From JAFCUW01 sp049898325 (GTDB lineage: Bacteria > Pseudomonadota > Gammaproteobacteria > Burkholderiales > Burkholderiaceae_D): 64,000 nt of DNA. The stretch spans positions 37,063 to 101,062 of the forward strand of contig NZ_JAFCXL010000019.1 of NCBI RefSeq assembly GCF_049898325.1, given 5' to 3'. Made by a program: the position numbers and the translations under genes. Position 1 is the stretch's first letter; each line of letters opens with the position of its first letter. A model generated the notes under the pieces. It ran no database searches. It worked only from the letters and a program-made list of their open reading frames with translations, and was not told the origin of the DNA. Shown one piece after another: positions 35,558 to 44,755 of this stretch.

Positions 35558-37897
35558 TCACGGCTGCGCCAGGGCTGGTTCCGGCGCTGGATCGGCCGGT
35601 GCTGCCTGCTCCAGGTCGATGCCCTTGAATTCGGTCGAGCCGGCATACTCGGCGTAGATCCAGTCGTCGTCCTGGCGCATCACCCCTTCCGGCTCGATGC
35701 GTTCCTGCTGCGCCTTGCCGGCCAGCGCCGCGCGCATCGCGTCGATCCAGATCGGCATGGCCAGGGTGGCGCCGAATTCGCGCCCGCCCAGCGAGCGGGG
35801 CTCGTCGTAGCCCATCCAGGCCACCCCCACCTGCTGGGCGCCGTAGCCGGCGAACCAGCCGTCGAAGGCATCGCTGGTGGTGCCGGTCTTGCCGGCGATG
35901 TCGCGCCGCTCGAGTTTGCGGGTGGCGTCGGCGCCGGTGCCGTAGCGGGTGACGTCGCGCAGCATCGAGTCGGTAATGAAGGCGTTGCGCGCGTCGATGA
36001 CGCGGTCTTCGGCGCGGCCCGGCGTGGGCGCTTTCGCCTCGGCGATGACGGCGCCGCGCGCATCGACTATTTTCGCGATCAGGTAGGGCTGCACCCGGTA
36101 GCCGCCGTTGGCAAACACCGCGTAGGCGCCGGCCATCTGCAGCGGGGTGACGGCGCCCGTGCCCAGCGCCATGGTCAGGTTGTTCGGCTGGCGCGCGCCG
36201 TCGAAGCCGAATTTCGCCAGGCTCTCGTGCACGTAGGGTACGCCCAGGGTGCGCAGCAGGCGCACCGAGGGCACGTTTTTCGACAGCGCCAGCGCGCGCC
36301 GCATCGTCACCTTGCCGTCGAAGACGCCGTCGTCGTTTTGCGGCGACCAGGTCTTGCCGGCGTCTTCGCCTGGCATGTCGAGCGGCGCGTCGAGGATTTC
36401 GGTGGCCGGCGAGTAGCCTTTTTCCAGCGCCGCCGAATACAGGAAGGGTTTGAATGCCGATCCGGGCTGGCGCCAGGCCTGGGTGACGTGGTTGAACTTT
36501 TGCAGGTTGTAGTCGAAGCCTCCCACCAGCGCGCGGTAGGCGCCGGTCGAGGCGTCGAGGGCGACATAGGCGGCCGCCACCTGCGGCAGCTGGACGATCG
36601 CCCAGCCGCTCTTGTCCCGGCTGACGCGGATGATCGCGCCGGCGTCCAGGCGCAAGGATGCCTTGGCGCCGGCGGCCAGGCCGGGCGCGGCGAACTTCAG
36701 GCCGGCGCCGCTGATCTCGACCGTTTCGCCGTCCACCGTGACGGCGCGCACCAGCCTGGGCGAGGCGGCCAGCACCACCGCCGGCAGCAGGGCGTCGCTC
36801 GAGCGGCGCTTTTGCAGCGCCTCCTCGATGGCGTCGTCGCGCTGCTCGAGCTTGTCCGGCAGGTCGATGCGGCTCTCGGGGCCGCGGTAGCCGTGGCGCT
36901 GGTCGTAGGCCAGCACGTTTCGGCGCAGCGATTTGTAGGCGGCATCCTGGTCGGTGCTGACGATGGTGGTGGTGACCACGATACCGCGCGTGTACGCGTC
37001 TTCCTTGAACTGCTCGTAGACGGCCTGGCGCGCCAGTTCGGCGACGTATTCGGCGTGCACCTCGAACTGCTGGCCCCTGGCGTTGATGCGCAGGTGCTCG
37101 GCCAGCGCCGCCTGGTACTGGGGCGCGCTGATGATGTCCTGGTCGCGCATGGTCTTGAGCACCACCTGCTGGCGCGCGCGCGCCGCCTGCGGGTTGGCCA
37201 CCGGGTTGTGGCGCGCCGGGTTTTGCGGCAGGCCGGCCAGCATGGCCATTTCGGCGATCGAGAGGGCGTCGAGCGGTTTGCCGAAGTAAGTGCGGGCGGC
37301 GCTGGAGAAGCCGAAGGCGCGCTGGCCCAGGTAGATCTGGTTCATGTACAGATCGAGGATCTGCTGCTTCGACAGGGCGCCTTCGATCTTGTAGGCCAGC
37401 GCCACCTCGGTGGCCTTGCGGGCGATCAGCTTGTCGCGCGAGAGGAAGAAATTGCGCGCCACTTGCATGGTGATGGTCGAGCCGCCCTGGCGAAAGCCGC
37501 CTTTCAGGTTCGAGCGCGCCGCGCCCATGGCGCGGATCCAGTCGATGCCGCCGTGCTCGTAAAAGCGCTTGTCCTCGATCGACAGCAGGGCCTTGACCAT
37601 CAGCGGCGGCATCTGCGCCACCGGCACGAAGTCGCGGTGCTCTTCGCCGAATTCGCCGATCAGGACGTGGTCGGCCGTGTAGACGCGCAGGGGTATCTTC
37701 GGCTGGTAATCGGTGACGGCGGCGATCGAGGGCACATTCGCCCACAGGACCACGCCCGTGTAAATGGCGCCGAGGATGAGAGCGACGATGATCAGGAGGG
37801 CGACGATGATGAAGCCGCCCGGGGAGGCAGGGGAGGGCCGGCGGGACGCCAGCTTGTGTAAGCTTGTCAAAACAGTCTCTCGCGAAGTGAACCACAT
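35558..37897 (-). CDS. mrcA: Penicillin-binding protein 1A (bifunctional transglycosylase/transpeptidase)
   Basis: Class A PBP that polymerises and crosslinks peptidoglycan. The 779 residues start with a short cytoplasmic part and a membrane anchor (about 28-50), then the GT51 domain with catalytic Glu108 (IEDKRFYEHGGID) and GGSTITMQVARN, an OB-type insert, and the transpeptidase domain with S479xxK (PGSAFKPF), a SKN motif (LSKN) and KTGTT. The long insertion between GT and TP domains identifies PBP1A rather than PBP1B or PBP1C. The C-terminus is Ala/Pro-rich. Confidence 0.95.
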   Translation of the reverse strand: MWFTSRETVLTSLHKLASRRPSPASPGGFIIVALLIIVALILGAIYTGVVLWANVPSIAAVTDYQPKIPLRVYTADHVLIGEFGEEHRDFVPVAQMPPLMVKALLSIEDKRFYEHGGIDWIRAMGAARSNLKGGFRQGGSTITMQVARNFFLSRDKLIARKATEVALAYKIEGALSKQQILDLYMNQIYLGQRAFGFSSAARTYFGKPLDALSIAEMAMLAGLPQNPARHNPVANPQAARARQQVVLKTMRDQDIISAPQYQAALAEHLRINARGQQFEVHAEYVAELARQAVYEQFKEDAYTRGIVVTTTIVSTDQDAAYKSLRRNVLAYDQRHGYRGPESRIDLPDKLEQRDDAIEEALQKRRSSDALLPAVVLAASPRLVRAVTVDGETVEISGAGLKFAAPGLAAGAKASLRLDAGAIIRVSRDKSGWAIVQLPQVAAAYVALDASTGAYRALVGGFDYNLQKFNHVTQAWRQPGSAFKPFLYSAALEKGYSPATEILDAPLDMPGEDAGKTWSPQNDDGVFDGKVTMRRALALSKNVPSVRLLRTLGVPYVHESLAKFGFDGARQPNNLTMALGTGAVTPLQMAGAYAVFANGGYRVQPYLIAKIVDARGAVIAEAKAPTPGRAEDRVIDARNAFITDSMLRDVTRYGTGADATRKLERRDIAGKTGTTSDAFDGWFAGYGAQQVGVAWMGYDEPRSLGGREFGATLAMPIWIDAMRAALAGKAQQERIEPEGVMRQDDDWIYAEYAGSTEFKGIDLEQAAPADPAPEPALAQP

Positions 37898-38012
37898 TAT
37901 AAGGCGGGCCGATTGAAGCGAACCTTAAGGCTGCGGCGCCGATTCGGCAAGAGCAGGCGGCGCGGGCGCGTTGGACGGTGCTTTTGGCAGCAAGGCAGAA
38001 GACCGCGCCTGC

Positions 38013-38044
38013 CAAAAAAAAGGCGGGCCCGCAGGCCCGCCTTT
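38013..38044 (-). terminator. Rho-independent terminator of the POT transporter gene
   Basis: Ten-base-pair GC stem (38020-38029 with 38034-38043) and a four-base loop. On the minus strand it is followed by a run of seven or eight T. It lies just downstream of the POT transporter stop. Confidence 0.85.
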
Positions 38045-38066
38045 CATCGCATCGAACAGCCGCGTC

Positions 38067-39572
38067 TTATTTGACGCCGTGCATGAGCTTCTGGATCAAG
38101 GGCGCGAGCACCAGCAGCAGCACGCCGCCGGCCAGCAGCGACCAGAAACCGAAGGTGTAGCCGGACAGGGCCGAGGCGACCGACATGCCCGCTTCGCCGC
38201 TGACGTGGCTGGCGAAAATGCCCGACAGGTTGTTGCCGATACCAGTCGAGAGGAACCAGCCGCCCATGCCCAGGCCCACCAGGCGGGTCGGCGCCAGCTT
38301 CGTCACCATCGACAGGCCGATCGGCGACAGGCACAGCTCACCGATCGACTGGATGCAGTAGACGGCGAACAGGGTCCAGAACGGGATCTTGTTGTCGGCG
38401 CCAACGAGCACCGACAGCGCGTAGATCAGCAGGCCGAAAGCGAGTGCATTGAAGATGATGCCCAGGCCGAATTTTCGGGGAATCGAGGGGTTGGCGTTGC
38501 GCCGGCCCAGCGCCACCCAGATCCAGGCGATGACGGGCGCGCAGGCGATGATGGCGATCGAGTTCACGCTCTGGAACCAGGCGGTGGGGAAGATAAAGCC
38601 ACCCAGGTTGCGCTGGACGATATTCTCGGCCAGGAAGGTGAACGAGCTGCCGGCCTGTTCGAAGAACATCCAGAACAGGATGTTGAAGGCGAAGATGATC
38701 ATCATGGCGATGGTCTTGTCGCGCGCGACTTTGCCGTCGCGGATGCCCTCGACCATCAGCATGATGGCCAGGATCACGAAAAGGATCGTCAGCACGATCT
38801 GCAGATTGCCGGCGCCCGCCTTGAGCAGGCCGTACATGACGGGAATGACGCACAGGCCGCCGAGGACGACCATTACCATGCGCATGGGGTTTTTGGCGGC
38901 GCCGACGGGCGCGCCGATGCCTTGCAGGGTCTTGCGGCCGATGGCGAACCACACCAGGCTGATCAGCATGCCGATACCGGAGACGAAGAACACCACTTTA
39001 TAGGCGGGGATATTGTCCGTGACGCCCATTTTCTGCGCCAGGATCTGGGTCAGGATGGGCGAGAGGAAGGCGCCGGCATTGATGCCCATGTAGAAAATCG
39101 TGAAGCCCGAATCGCGGCGGGTATCGTTGATGGCATACAGTTTGCCCACCATGGTCGAGATGTTCGGTTTGAACAGGCCGTTACCGACGATGATGGTGGC
39201 CAGGCCGACCTTGAACACATCGGGATCGGGAATGGTGATGGCGAACAGGCCGGCGGCCATGAAGGCGGCGCCGATCAGGATCGAGCGCTGGTAGCCGATC
39301 ACGCGGTCGGCGACATAGCCGCCGAACACGGCGCCCGCATACACGAGCGCCAGGTAGGAACCGTAGGTCAGGTTGGCATCGGCTTCGCCGACGGCGGCGC
39401 CGCCGTAGAACTGGGTGACGATGTAGAGCACGAGGGCCCAGCGAATGCCGTAGAACGCGAAGCGCTCCCAGAATTCGGTCATGAACAACATCCAGAGCGG
39501 ACTTGGATGACCCAAGATCTGCTTGAACTCCGGGACGACGACTGGCTGGTCGGATGTAGCTGCACCGCTCAT
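38067..39572 (-). CDS. POT-family proton-dependent peptide transporter
   Basis: MFS peptide transporter of 501 residues with about 14 hydrophobic helices. The family ExxERFxYYG-type motif is present as EFWERFAFYG (33-42) at the first helix and FYMGINAGAFLSPIL carries the PTR2 signature. Members (DtpA/DtpB-like) import di- and tripeptides with protons. ATG 39572 (MSGAATSDQ) is chosen over an upstream ATG at 39623; a G-rich tract lies before it. The gene is divergent from ppnN across 290 bases. Confidence 0.9.
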   Translation of the reverse strand: MSGAATSDQPVVVPEFKQILGHPSPLWMLFMTEFWERFAFYGIRWALVLYIVTQFYGGAAVGEADANLTYGSYLALVYAGAVFGGYVADRVIGYQRSILIGAAFMAAGLFAITIPDPDVFKVGLATIIVGNGLFKPNISTMVGKLYAINDTRRDSGFTIFYMGINAGAFLSPILTQILAQKMGVTDNIPAYKVVFFVSGIGMLISLVWFAIGRKTLQGIGAPVGAAKNPMRMVMVVLGGLCVIPVMYGLLKAGAGNLQIVLTILFVILAIMLMVEGIRDGKVARDKTIAMMIIFAFNILFWMFFEQAGSSFTFLAENIVQRNLGGFIFPTAWFQSVNSIAIIACAPVIAWIWVALGRRNANPSIPRKFGLGIIFNALAFGLLIYALSVLVGADNKIPFWTLFAVYCIQSIGELCLSPIGLSMVTKLAPTRLVGLGMGGWFLSTGIGNNLSGIFASHVSGEAGMSVASALSGYTFGFWSLLAGGVLLLVLAPLIQKLMHGVK

Positions 39573-39862
39573 GCGGGGTTCCCCCAAAATATTTGAAATT
39601 ATGAATGGATAAATCATATACAAAGGGCAGCCGGCGCCGGCGCGGGTAAGCGCCGGGCGCAGGCGGCCCTTTTCACTAACGGCTGCATTCTAATGTAAAT
39701 CAGACAGCGCCTGCGAACTTTTGCCCCGTGTCGTCAATACGCCGATTTTGGCGCAGCGCACCATTCGGCGCAACAGCGGCCGGTGCCCCGGAATTTGTCG
39801 TATATTGGCATTGCACGTGCGTTCGCTCATACCAGAAACAGGAATTGAAAAGGAAGGCCCCC

Positions 39863-41233
39863 ATGGAATACGACATCGTCGACACCCTCATTTCGCCGGA
39901 AGGCCGGCTCGAAGTGCTCTCCAAGGCCGAAGTGGCCAAGCTGCTCGATACCAGCAAAGGCGGCCTGTACGAGGTTTTCCGCAGCTGCGCGCTGGCCGTG
40001 CTCAATTGCGGCAGCTCGATCGACGATGGCAAGGAACTGCTCGAACGGTATGCCTCGTTCGACATCCATATCGTCCAGCGCGAGCGCGGCATCAAGCTCG
40101 ATATCAAGGGCGCGCCGGCGATTGCTTTCGTCGACGGCAAAATGATCAAGGGGATTCACGAGCACCTGTTCGCGGTGCTGCGCGATATTGTCTTCATCAG
40201 TAATGAAGTGACGGACAACCCGAATTTCGACATGAGCCGCTCCGATGGCATCACCGATTCGGTGTTCCATATCCTGCGCAACGCCAATGTGCTGCGGCCC
40301 ATGCGCAATCCGAACCTGGTGGTGTGCTGGGGTGGCCATTCGATCAACCGGGTCGAATACAATTATTCGAAGGAAGTCGGTTACCAGATGGGCCTGCGCG
40401 ACCTCGACATCTGCACCGGCTGCGGGCCGGGGGCGATGAAGGGACCGATGAAAGGGGCCACCATCGGCCACGCCAAGCAGCGCCTGACGAATGGCCGCTA
40501 CCTGGGTATTTCGGAGCCGGGGATTATCGCCGCCGAGTCGCCCAACCCGATCGTCAACGACCTGGTGATCATGCCCGATATCGAAAAACGGCTCGAAGCG
40601 TTCGTGCGCACGGGCCACGGCATCATCGTGTTCCCGGGCGGCGCCGGCACCGCCGAGGAAATCCTGTACATCCTGGGCATTCTGCTCCATCCGGAGAACG
40701 CGGCGATACCATTTCCCCTCATTTTCACTGGCCCCGAATCGTCGCGCGATTATTTCAGGCAGATCGACGCCTTCATCGGCACCACGCTCGGCGAGCAGGC
40801 ACAGGCGCGCTACCAGATTATCGTTGACGACCCGGAACTGGTGGCGCAGACCATGCAGACGGCGATCAAGGAAGTGCGCGAGTTCCGCAAGTCGCGCAGC
40901 GACGCCTATTACTTCAACTGGCTGCTGAAAATCGACGAAGAATTCCAGCGCCCGTTCAAGCCCAATCACGACAACATGCGCTCGCTCAGTTTGCACAAGA
41001 ACCAGGCGACGCACCTGCTGGCGGCCAATCTGCGGCGGGCGTTTTCAGGCGTGGTGGCGGGGAACGTGAAGGACGAGGGCATCCGCGCCATCGAAAAATT
41101 CGGCCACTTTGAAATTCACGGCGACGCCGAGATCATGGGACCGATGGACGCGCTGCTGGCGTCGTTCGTGGAGCAGAGCAGGATGAAACTGCCGGGCAAG
41201 GCCTATGTGCCGTGCTACCGGGTGATCAAATAA
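39863..41233 (+). CDS. ppnN: Nucleotide 5'-monophosphate nucleosidase PpnN (LOG family)
   Basis: Splits nucleoside 5'-monophosphates to base and ribose 5-phosphate and is a (p)ppGpp-responsive enzyme in E. coli (formerly YgdH). The 456 residues match the E. coli 454. The lysine-decarboxylase-like nucleosidase core contains the LOG motif PGGAGTAEE and CWGGHSINRVEY; flanking N- and C-terminal pppGpp-binding-type regions are present. ATG 39863 has a strong AAAAGGAAGG ribosome-binding site; the in-frame upstream ATG at 39728 adds an unconserved leader and is not used. Confidence 0.95.
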   Translation: MEYDIVDTLISPEGRLEVLSKAEVAKLLDTSKGGLYEVFRSCALAVLNCGSSIDDGKELLERYASFDIHIVQRERGIKLDIKGAPAIAFVDGKMIKGIHEHLFAVLRDIVFISNEVTDNPNFDMSRSDGITDSVFHILRNANVLRPMRNPNLVVCWGGHSINRVEYNYSKEVGYQMGLRDLDICTGCGPGAMKGPMKGATIGHAKQRLTNGRYLGISEPGIIAAESPNPIVNDLVIMPDIEKRLEAFVRTGHGIIVFPGGAGTAEEILYILGILLHPENAAIPFPLIFTGPESSRDYFRQIDAFIGTTLGEQAQARYQIIVDDPELVAQTMQTAIKEVREFRKSRSDAYYFNWLLKIDEEFQRPFKPNHDNMRSLSLHKNQATHLLAANLRRAFSGVVAGNVKDEGIRAIEKFGHFEIHGDAEIMGPMDALLASFVEQSRMKLPGKAYVPCYRVIK

Positions 41234-41238
41234 ACCGC

Positions 41239-41273
41239 GCAGGGGGCGGGCAGCGCAGGCTGCCGCCCCCTGC
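41239..41273. terminator. GC-rich hairpin between ppnN and lysS
   Basis: About 15 paired bases (41239-41254 with 41259-41273) including one bulged G, in the 44-base gap between the convergent stops of ppnN and lysS. The T-run is poor, so it is a likely but not textbook bidirectional terminator. Confidence 0.5.
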
Positions 41274-41277
41274 TTGA

Positions 41278-42810
41278 TTACTCTTCCCGGCGCAGGTGGG
41301 GGAACAGGATCACGTCGCGGATGTTGGGCGAATCGGTGATGAGCATCATCAGGCGATCGATGCCGATACCGCAACCGCCCGCGGGCGGCATGCCGTACTC
41401 GAGGGCGCGGATGTAGTCGGCGTCGTAGAACATCGCCTCTTCATCGCCCGCGTCCTTGGCCGCCACCTGTGCCAGGAAGCGCGCCGACTGGTCTTCGGCG
41501 TCGTTCAACTCCGAAAAGCCGTTGGCGATTTCGCGACCGACGATGAACAGCTCGAAGCGCTCGGTGACGCCGGCGACGGTGTCGGAGGCGCGCGCCAGCG
41601 GCGACACTTCGGCCGGATAGTCGACGATGAAGGTCGGTTCCCACAGCTGCGCTTCGGCGGTTTCTTCGAACAGCGCCAGTTGCAGCGCGCCCAGGCCGGC
41701 GGTGGCGAACGGCTTGACGCCGAACTTGAGCAGCTCGGCCTTGATGAAGTCGGCATCGTGCAGTTGCGCGTTGCTGTAGGCGGGCGCGAACTTGGTGATC
41801 GCTTCGACGATGGTCATGCGGTGGAAGGGCTTGCTCAGGTCGAGCGCGCGCCCGCCATAGGTCAGCTCGGCCGTGCCGTGCGCATCGATGGCGGCCTGGC
41901 GAATCACGTTTTCCGTGAACGTCATGATCCACTGGTAGTCGGTGTAGGCGGCGTAGAACTCCATCATGGTAAATTCAGGATTGTGGCGCGGCGACACGCC
42001 CTCGTTCCTGAAATTGCGGTTCACTTCGAACACGCGGTCGAAGCCGCCCACCACCAGGCGCTTCAGGTACAGCTCCGGCGCGATGCGCAGGAACATCTCC
42101 ATGTCGAGCGCATTGTGGTGGGTGATGAAGGGCTTGGCCGCGGCGCCGCCGGGAATCGTGTGCAGCATCGGCGTCTCCACTTCCATGAAGTCGTGCTTCT
42201 CCATGAAACGGCGGATCGACGACATGGCGGCGGTGCGCGCCTTGAAGGTGCGACGCGTTTCCTCGCTCATGATCATGTCGACGTAGCGCTGGCGGTACTT
42301 GGTTTCCTGGTCCGACAGGCCATGGAACTTGTCCGGCAGGGGGCGCAGCGACTTGGTGATCAGGCGCAGGGTGCTGACCTTGATGGTCAGTTCGTCCGTC
42401 TTGGTCTTGAACAGGGTGCCCTCGACGCCGAGGATGTCGCCCAGGTCGTAGTGGTGCAGCGCTTCCATCGCCTCGGCGCCGGTCAGGTCGAGCGTGGCGT
42501 AGATCTGGATGCGGCCGTCGGCGCGCGGGCCCGAGGCGTCCTGCAAGGTGGCGAAGGCGGCTTTCTTGCCCGCTTCGCGCTTGAGCATCATGCGGCCGGC
42601 GACGACCACGGCGACGGGCGATGCTTCGAGTTCTTCGCGGGTTTTGTGGCCGTATTCGGCCGCCAGCGCAGCCGCGTTGTGCTGCGGGCGGAAGTCGTTG
42701 GGGAAGGCGATGCCCTTGGCGCGGATGGCGGCCAGCTTGGCGCGGCGCTCGGCGATGATCTTGTTTTCGTCCGCCGGCGAGGCGGCTTGGTCCTGGATGT
42801 CCGTGGTCAT
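41278..42810 (-). CDS. lysS: Lysyl-tRNA synthetase, class II
   Basis: Charges tRNA-Lys with lysine. The 510-residue protein has an OB-fold anticodon-binding domain (about 60-175) and the class II catalytic core with motif 2 (FRNEGVSPRHNPEFTMMEFY) and motif 3 (GCGIGIDRLMMLI). ATG 42810 (MTTDIQDQ) is the natural start; the frame stays open further upstream through the HAD gene but that is a shadow. The gene order prfB - HAD - lysS on one strand keeps the widespread prfB-lysS neighbourhood. Confidence 0.97.
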   Translation of the reverse strand: MTTDIQDQAASPADENKIIAERRAKLAAIRAKGIAFPNDFRPQHNAAALAAEYGHKTREELEASPVAVVVAGRMMLKREAGKKAAFATLQDASGPRADGRIQIYATLDLTGAEAMEALHHYDLGDILGVEGTLFKTKTDELTIKVSTLRLITKSLRPLPDKFHGLSDQETKYRQRYVDMIMSEETRRTFKARTAAMSSIRRFMEKHDFMEVETPMLHTIPGGAAAKPFITHHNALDMEMFLRIAPELYLKRLVVGGFDRVFEVNRNFRNEGVSPRHNPEFTMMEFYAAYTDYQWIMTFTENVIRQAAIDAHGTAELTYGGRALDLSKPFHRMTIVEAITKFAPAYSNAQLHDADFIKAELLKFGVKPFATAGLGALQLALFEETAEAQLWEPTFIVDYPAEVSPLARASDTVAGVTERFELFIVGREIANGFSELNDAEDQSARFLAQVAAKDAGDEEAMFYDADYIRALEYGMPPAGGCGIGIDRLMMLITDSPNIRDVILFPHLRREE

Positions 42811-42826
42811 GGTGTTGTCGTTGGTG

Positions 42827-43498
42827 TTAGTGAAAGAGGGCGTCGACATCGAGCGCGGCGAAGTCGCTGACGATGGCAATGACGTTGTCAAAGGCGGCAA
42901 AGGCGGCCGCTGGCAGGGTGGTGGTGAGCACCACGCAGCGCATGCCGGCGTTGCGCGCCGCTTCGACGCCCAGCGGGGCGTCTTCGAAGACGATGCAGGC
43001 CGACGGCGGCACGCCGAGGCGTTCGGCGGCCAGCAGAAAGCCATCCGGGTGCGGTTTGCCGCGCGCCACGTCGGCGGCGCCGACGACGGCGTCGAAGTGG
43101 CGCCGCAGGTCCAGCCCATCGAGGGTGAACTCGATGTTGGCCACGGGCGCCGCGGTGGCCACGGCCAGCTTGACGCCGGCCGCGCGCGCGCGCGCGATGA
43201 GCGCATCGAAACCGGCGACGCTCTTGCGGTGCGGGCCGTACAGTTCGCGGTACACCGCTTCCTTTTCCAGGTTGAGCGCGCTGACGGCGTCGTCAGCGAG
43301 GTGCTCGCCCAGGTGGGCGCGGATGATTTCCTTGCCCTGGCGGCCGGCCGTGGAGCGGAAAAACTCGTCGGCGTCGATGGCCATGCCACGCTGCCCGAAG
43401 AAGTCAATCCACGAGCGCGTGTGGTAGGCCATGTTGTCGACGATGGTGCCGTCCATGTCGAAGATGAAGGCGCAGGCGGCAGTTGCTGGAGCGGCCAT
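42827..43498 (-). CDS. HAD-superfamily phosphatase (subfamily IA, phosphoglucomutase-like)
   Basis: Cytoplasmic HAD hydrolase of 223 residues. Nucleophile pair Asp14/Asp16 in FDMDGTIVDN, motif II in VATAAP, Lys in ARGKPHPDGFL and acidic motif IV in FEDAPLGVEAA are all present, together with an alpha-helical cap after motif I. Substrate unknown: beta-phosphoglucomutase-like and sugar-phosphatase members look alike. It sits between prfB and lysS; its ATG overlaps the prfB stop region by one base, so it is probably translated from the same mRNA. Confidence 0.88.
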   Translation of the reverse strand: MAAPATAACAFIFDMDGTIVDNMAYHTRSWIDFFGQRGMAIDADEFFRSTAGRQGKEIIRAHLGEHLADDAVSALNLEKEAVYRELYGPHRKSVAGFDALIARARAAGVKLAVATAAPVANIEFTLDGLDLRRHFDAVVGAADVARGKPHPDGFLLAAERLGVPPSACIVFEDAPLGVEAARNAGMRCVVLTTTLPAAAFAAFDNVIAIVSDFAALDVDALFH

Positions 43499-44602
43499 CA
43501 GACGCCTTGTTTCAGCGACGCCGAAATGAAGTCGTCGAGGTCTCCGTCGAGCACGCCCTTGGTATTGCCCGTCTCGAAATTGGTGCGCAGATCCTTGATG
43601 CGCGACTGGTCCAGCACGTACGAGCGGATCTGGTGGCCCCAGCCGACGTCGGTCTTGGAGTCTTCCAGTTTCTGCTGCTCGCTCATGCGCTTGCGCAGTT
43701 CATGCTCGTACAATTTCGCCTTGAGCATTTCCATCGCCTCGGCGCGGTTGCGGTGCTGGCTGCGGTCGTTCTGGCACTGCACCACGATACCGGTGGGGCC
43801 GTGCGTCATCCGCACGGCCGAATCGGTCTTGTTGATGTGCTGCCCGCCGGCGCCGGAAGCGCGGTAGGTGTCGACGCGGATGTCGGCCGGATTGACGTCG
43901 ATCTCGATCGAGTCGTCCACTTCCGGGTAGACGAACAGGCTGGTGAACGAGGTATGGCGGCCATTGGCCGAGTCGAACGGCGACTTGCGCACCAGCCGGT
44001 GCACGCCCGTTTCCGTGCGCAGGTGGCCATAGGCGTACTCGCCCTCGACCTTCAGGGTGGCCGTCTTGATGCCGGCTACCTCGCCGTCGGACTGCTCCAT
44101 GATCTCGACCTTGAAGCCCTTGCGCTCGCAATAGCGCAGGTACTGGCGCAACAGCATCGAGGCCCAGTCCTGTGCCTCGGTGCCGCCGGCGCCGGCCTGG
44201 ATGTCGATGAAGCAGTTGTTGGCGTCGAGCTGGCCGCTGAACATGCGGCGGAACTCCATGCCTTCGATGATCTTCAGGATGGCGTCGACGTCGGCGCTGA
44301 CCGCTTCGAGCGTGTCTTCGTCGGCTTCTTCGCGCGCCATGTCGAACAGGTCGTGGGCGTCCTTCAGGTCGGCGTCCGCCTTGATCAGCGTGTCCACCAC
44401 GCCCTCGAGCGCCTTCTTCTCCTTGCCCAGTTCCTGCGCCCGTTTCGGGTCGTTCCAGACGGTGGGGTCTTCCAGCTCTTCGTTGACCTGCTCTAGTTTC
44501 TCTGACTTTTTATCGAAGTCAAAGATACCTCCGAAGTTCGGCTTCACGACTGGTCAGGTCGTTGAGCAGGGCGGAGAGGGCGTTGATGCGTTCGGCTTCC
44601 AT
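43498..44602 (-). CDS. prfB: Peptide chain release factor 2 with programmed +1 frameshift
   Basis: RF2 recognises UAA/UGA and releases the nascent chain. Translation starts at ATG 44602 and runs 27 codons to an in-frame TGA at 44521-44519; a +1 shift at CTT-T continues with GAC to the stop at 43498, giving about 367 residues (E. coli 365). The catalytic GGQ is in GAGGQHINKTDSAVRMTH and the stop-codon reading SPF is in KSPFDSANGRHTS. The frameshift is autoregulatory: low RF2 slows reading of UGA and promotes shifting. Reading only the long frame from 44547 gives a wrong N-terminus. Confidence 0.96.
44518..44533 (-). promoter_or_regulatory. prfB programmed frameshift site
   Basis: Minus strand reads CGG AGG TAT CTT TGA C. 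The slippery CTT is followed by the in-frame stop TGA and a C (poor termination context), and an internal Shine-Dalgarno-like GGAGG lies three bases before CTT, exactly as in the E. coli site. Confidence 0.95.
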
Positions 44603-44678
44603 GATCTTGGTGTCTTTGCGTAGTATGAAATGAACCTTCGATTATACCGGAGCGCGACTGTGGCTGCCTGATATATCC

Positions 44679-44704
44679 CGTCATCGCCAGCGTTGGCGAT
44701 GACG
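44679..44704. repeat. Perfect 11-bp inverted repeat between prfB and cpdB
   Basis: CGTCATCGCCA - GCGT - TGGCGATGACG, in the 153-base divergent intergenic region, about 50 bases upstream of cpdB. It may be an operator or leader hairpin of cpdB; no T-run follows. Confidence 0.5.
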
Positions 44705-44755
44705 CCGGCGCTGCCGTATGATGGCCGCCTGCCTCGACTTTACCGGAACCTGCCC

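Noticed and set aside
41278..43407. A single 709-residue frame spanning lysS and the HAD region
   Set aside because: The N-terminal 199 residues are an alternative reading frame of the HAD gene; LysRS begins at 42810 with its normal start.
44518..44602. Interpretation of the prfB 5' end as a sequencing frameshift or pseudogene
   Set aside because: CTT TGA C with a correctly spaced internal GGAGG is the known programmed frameshift site.
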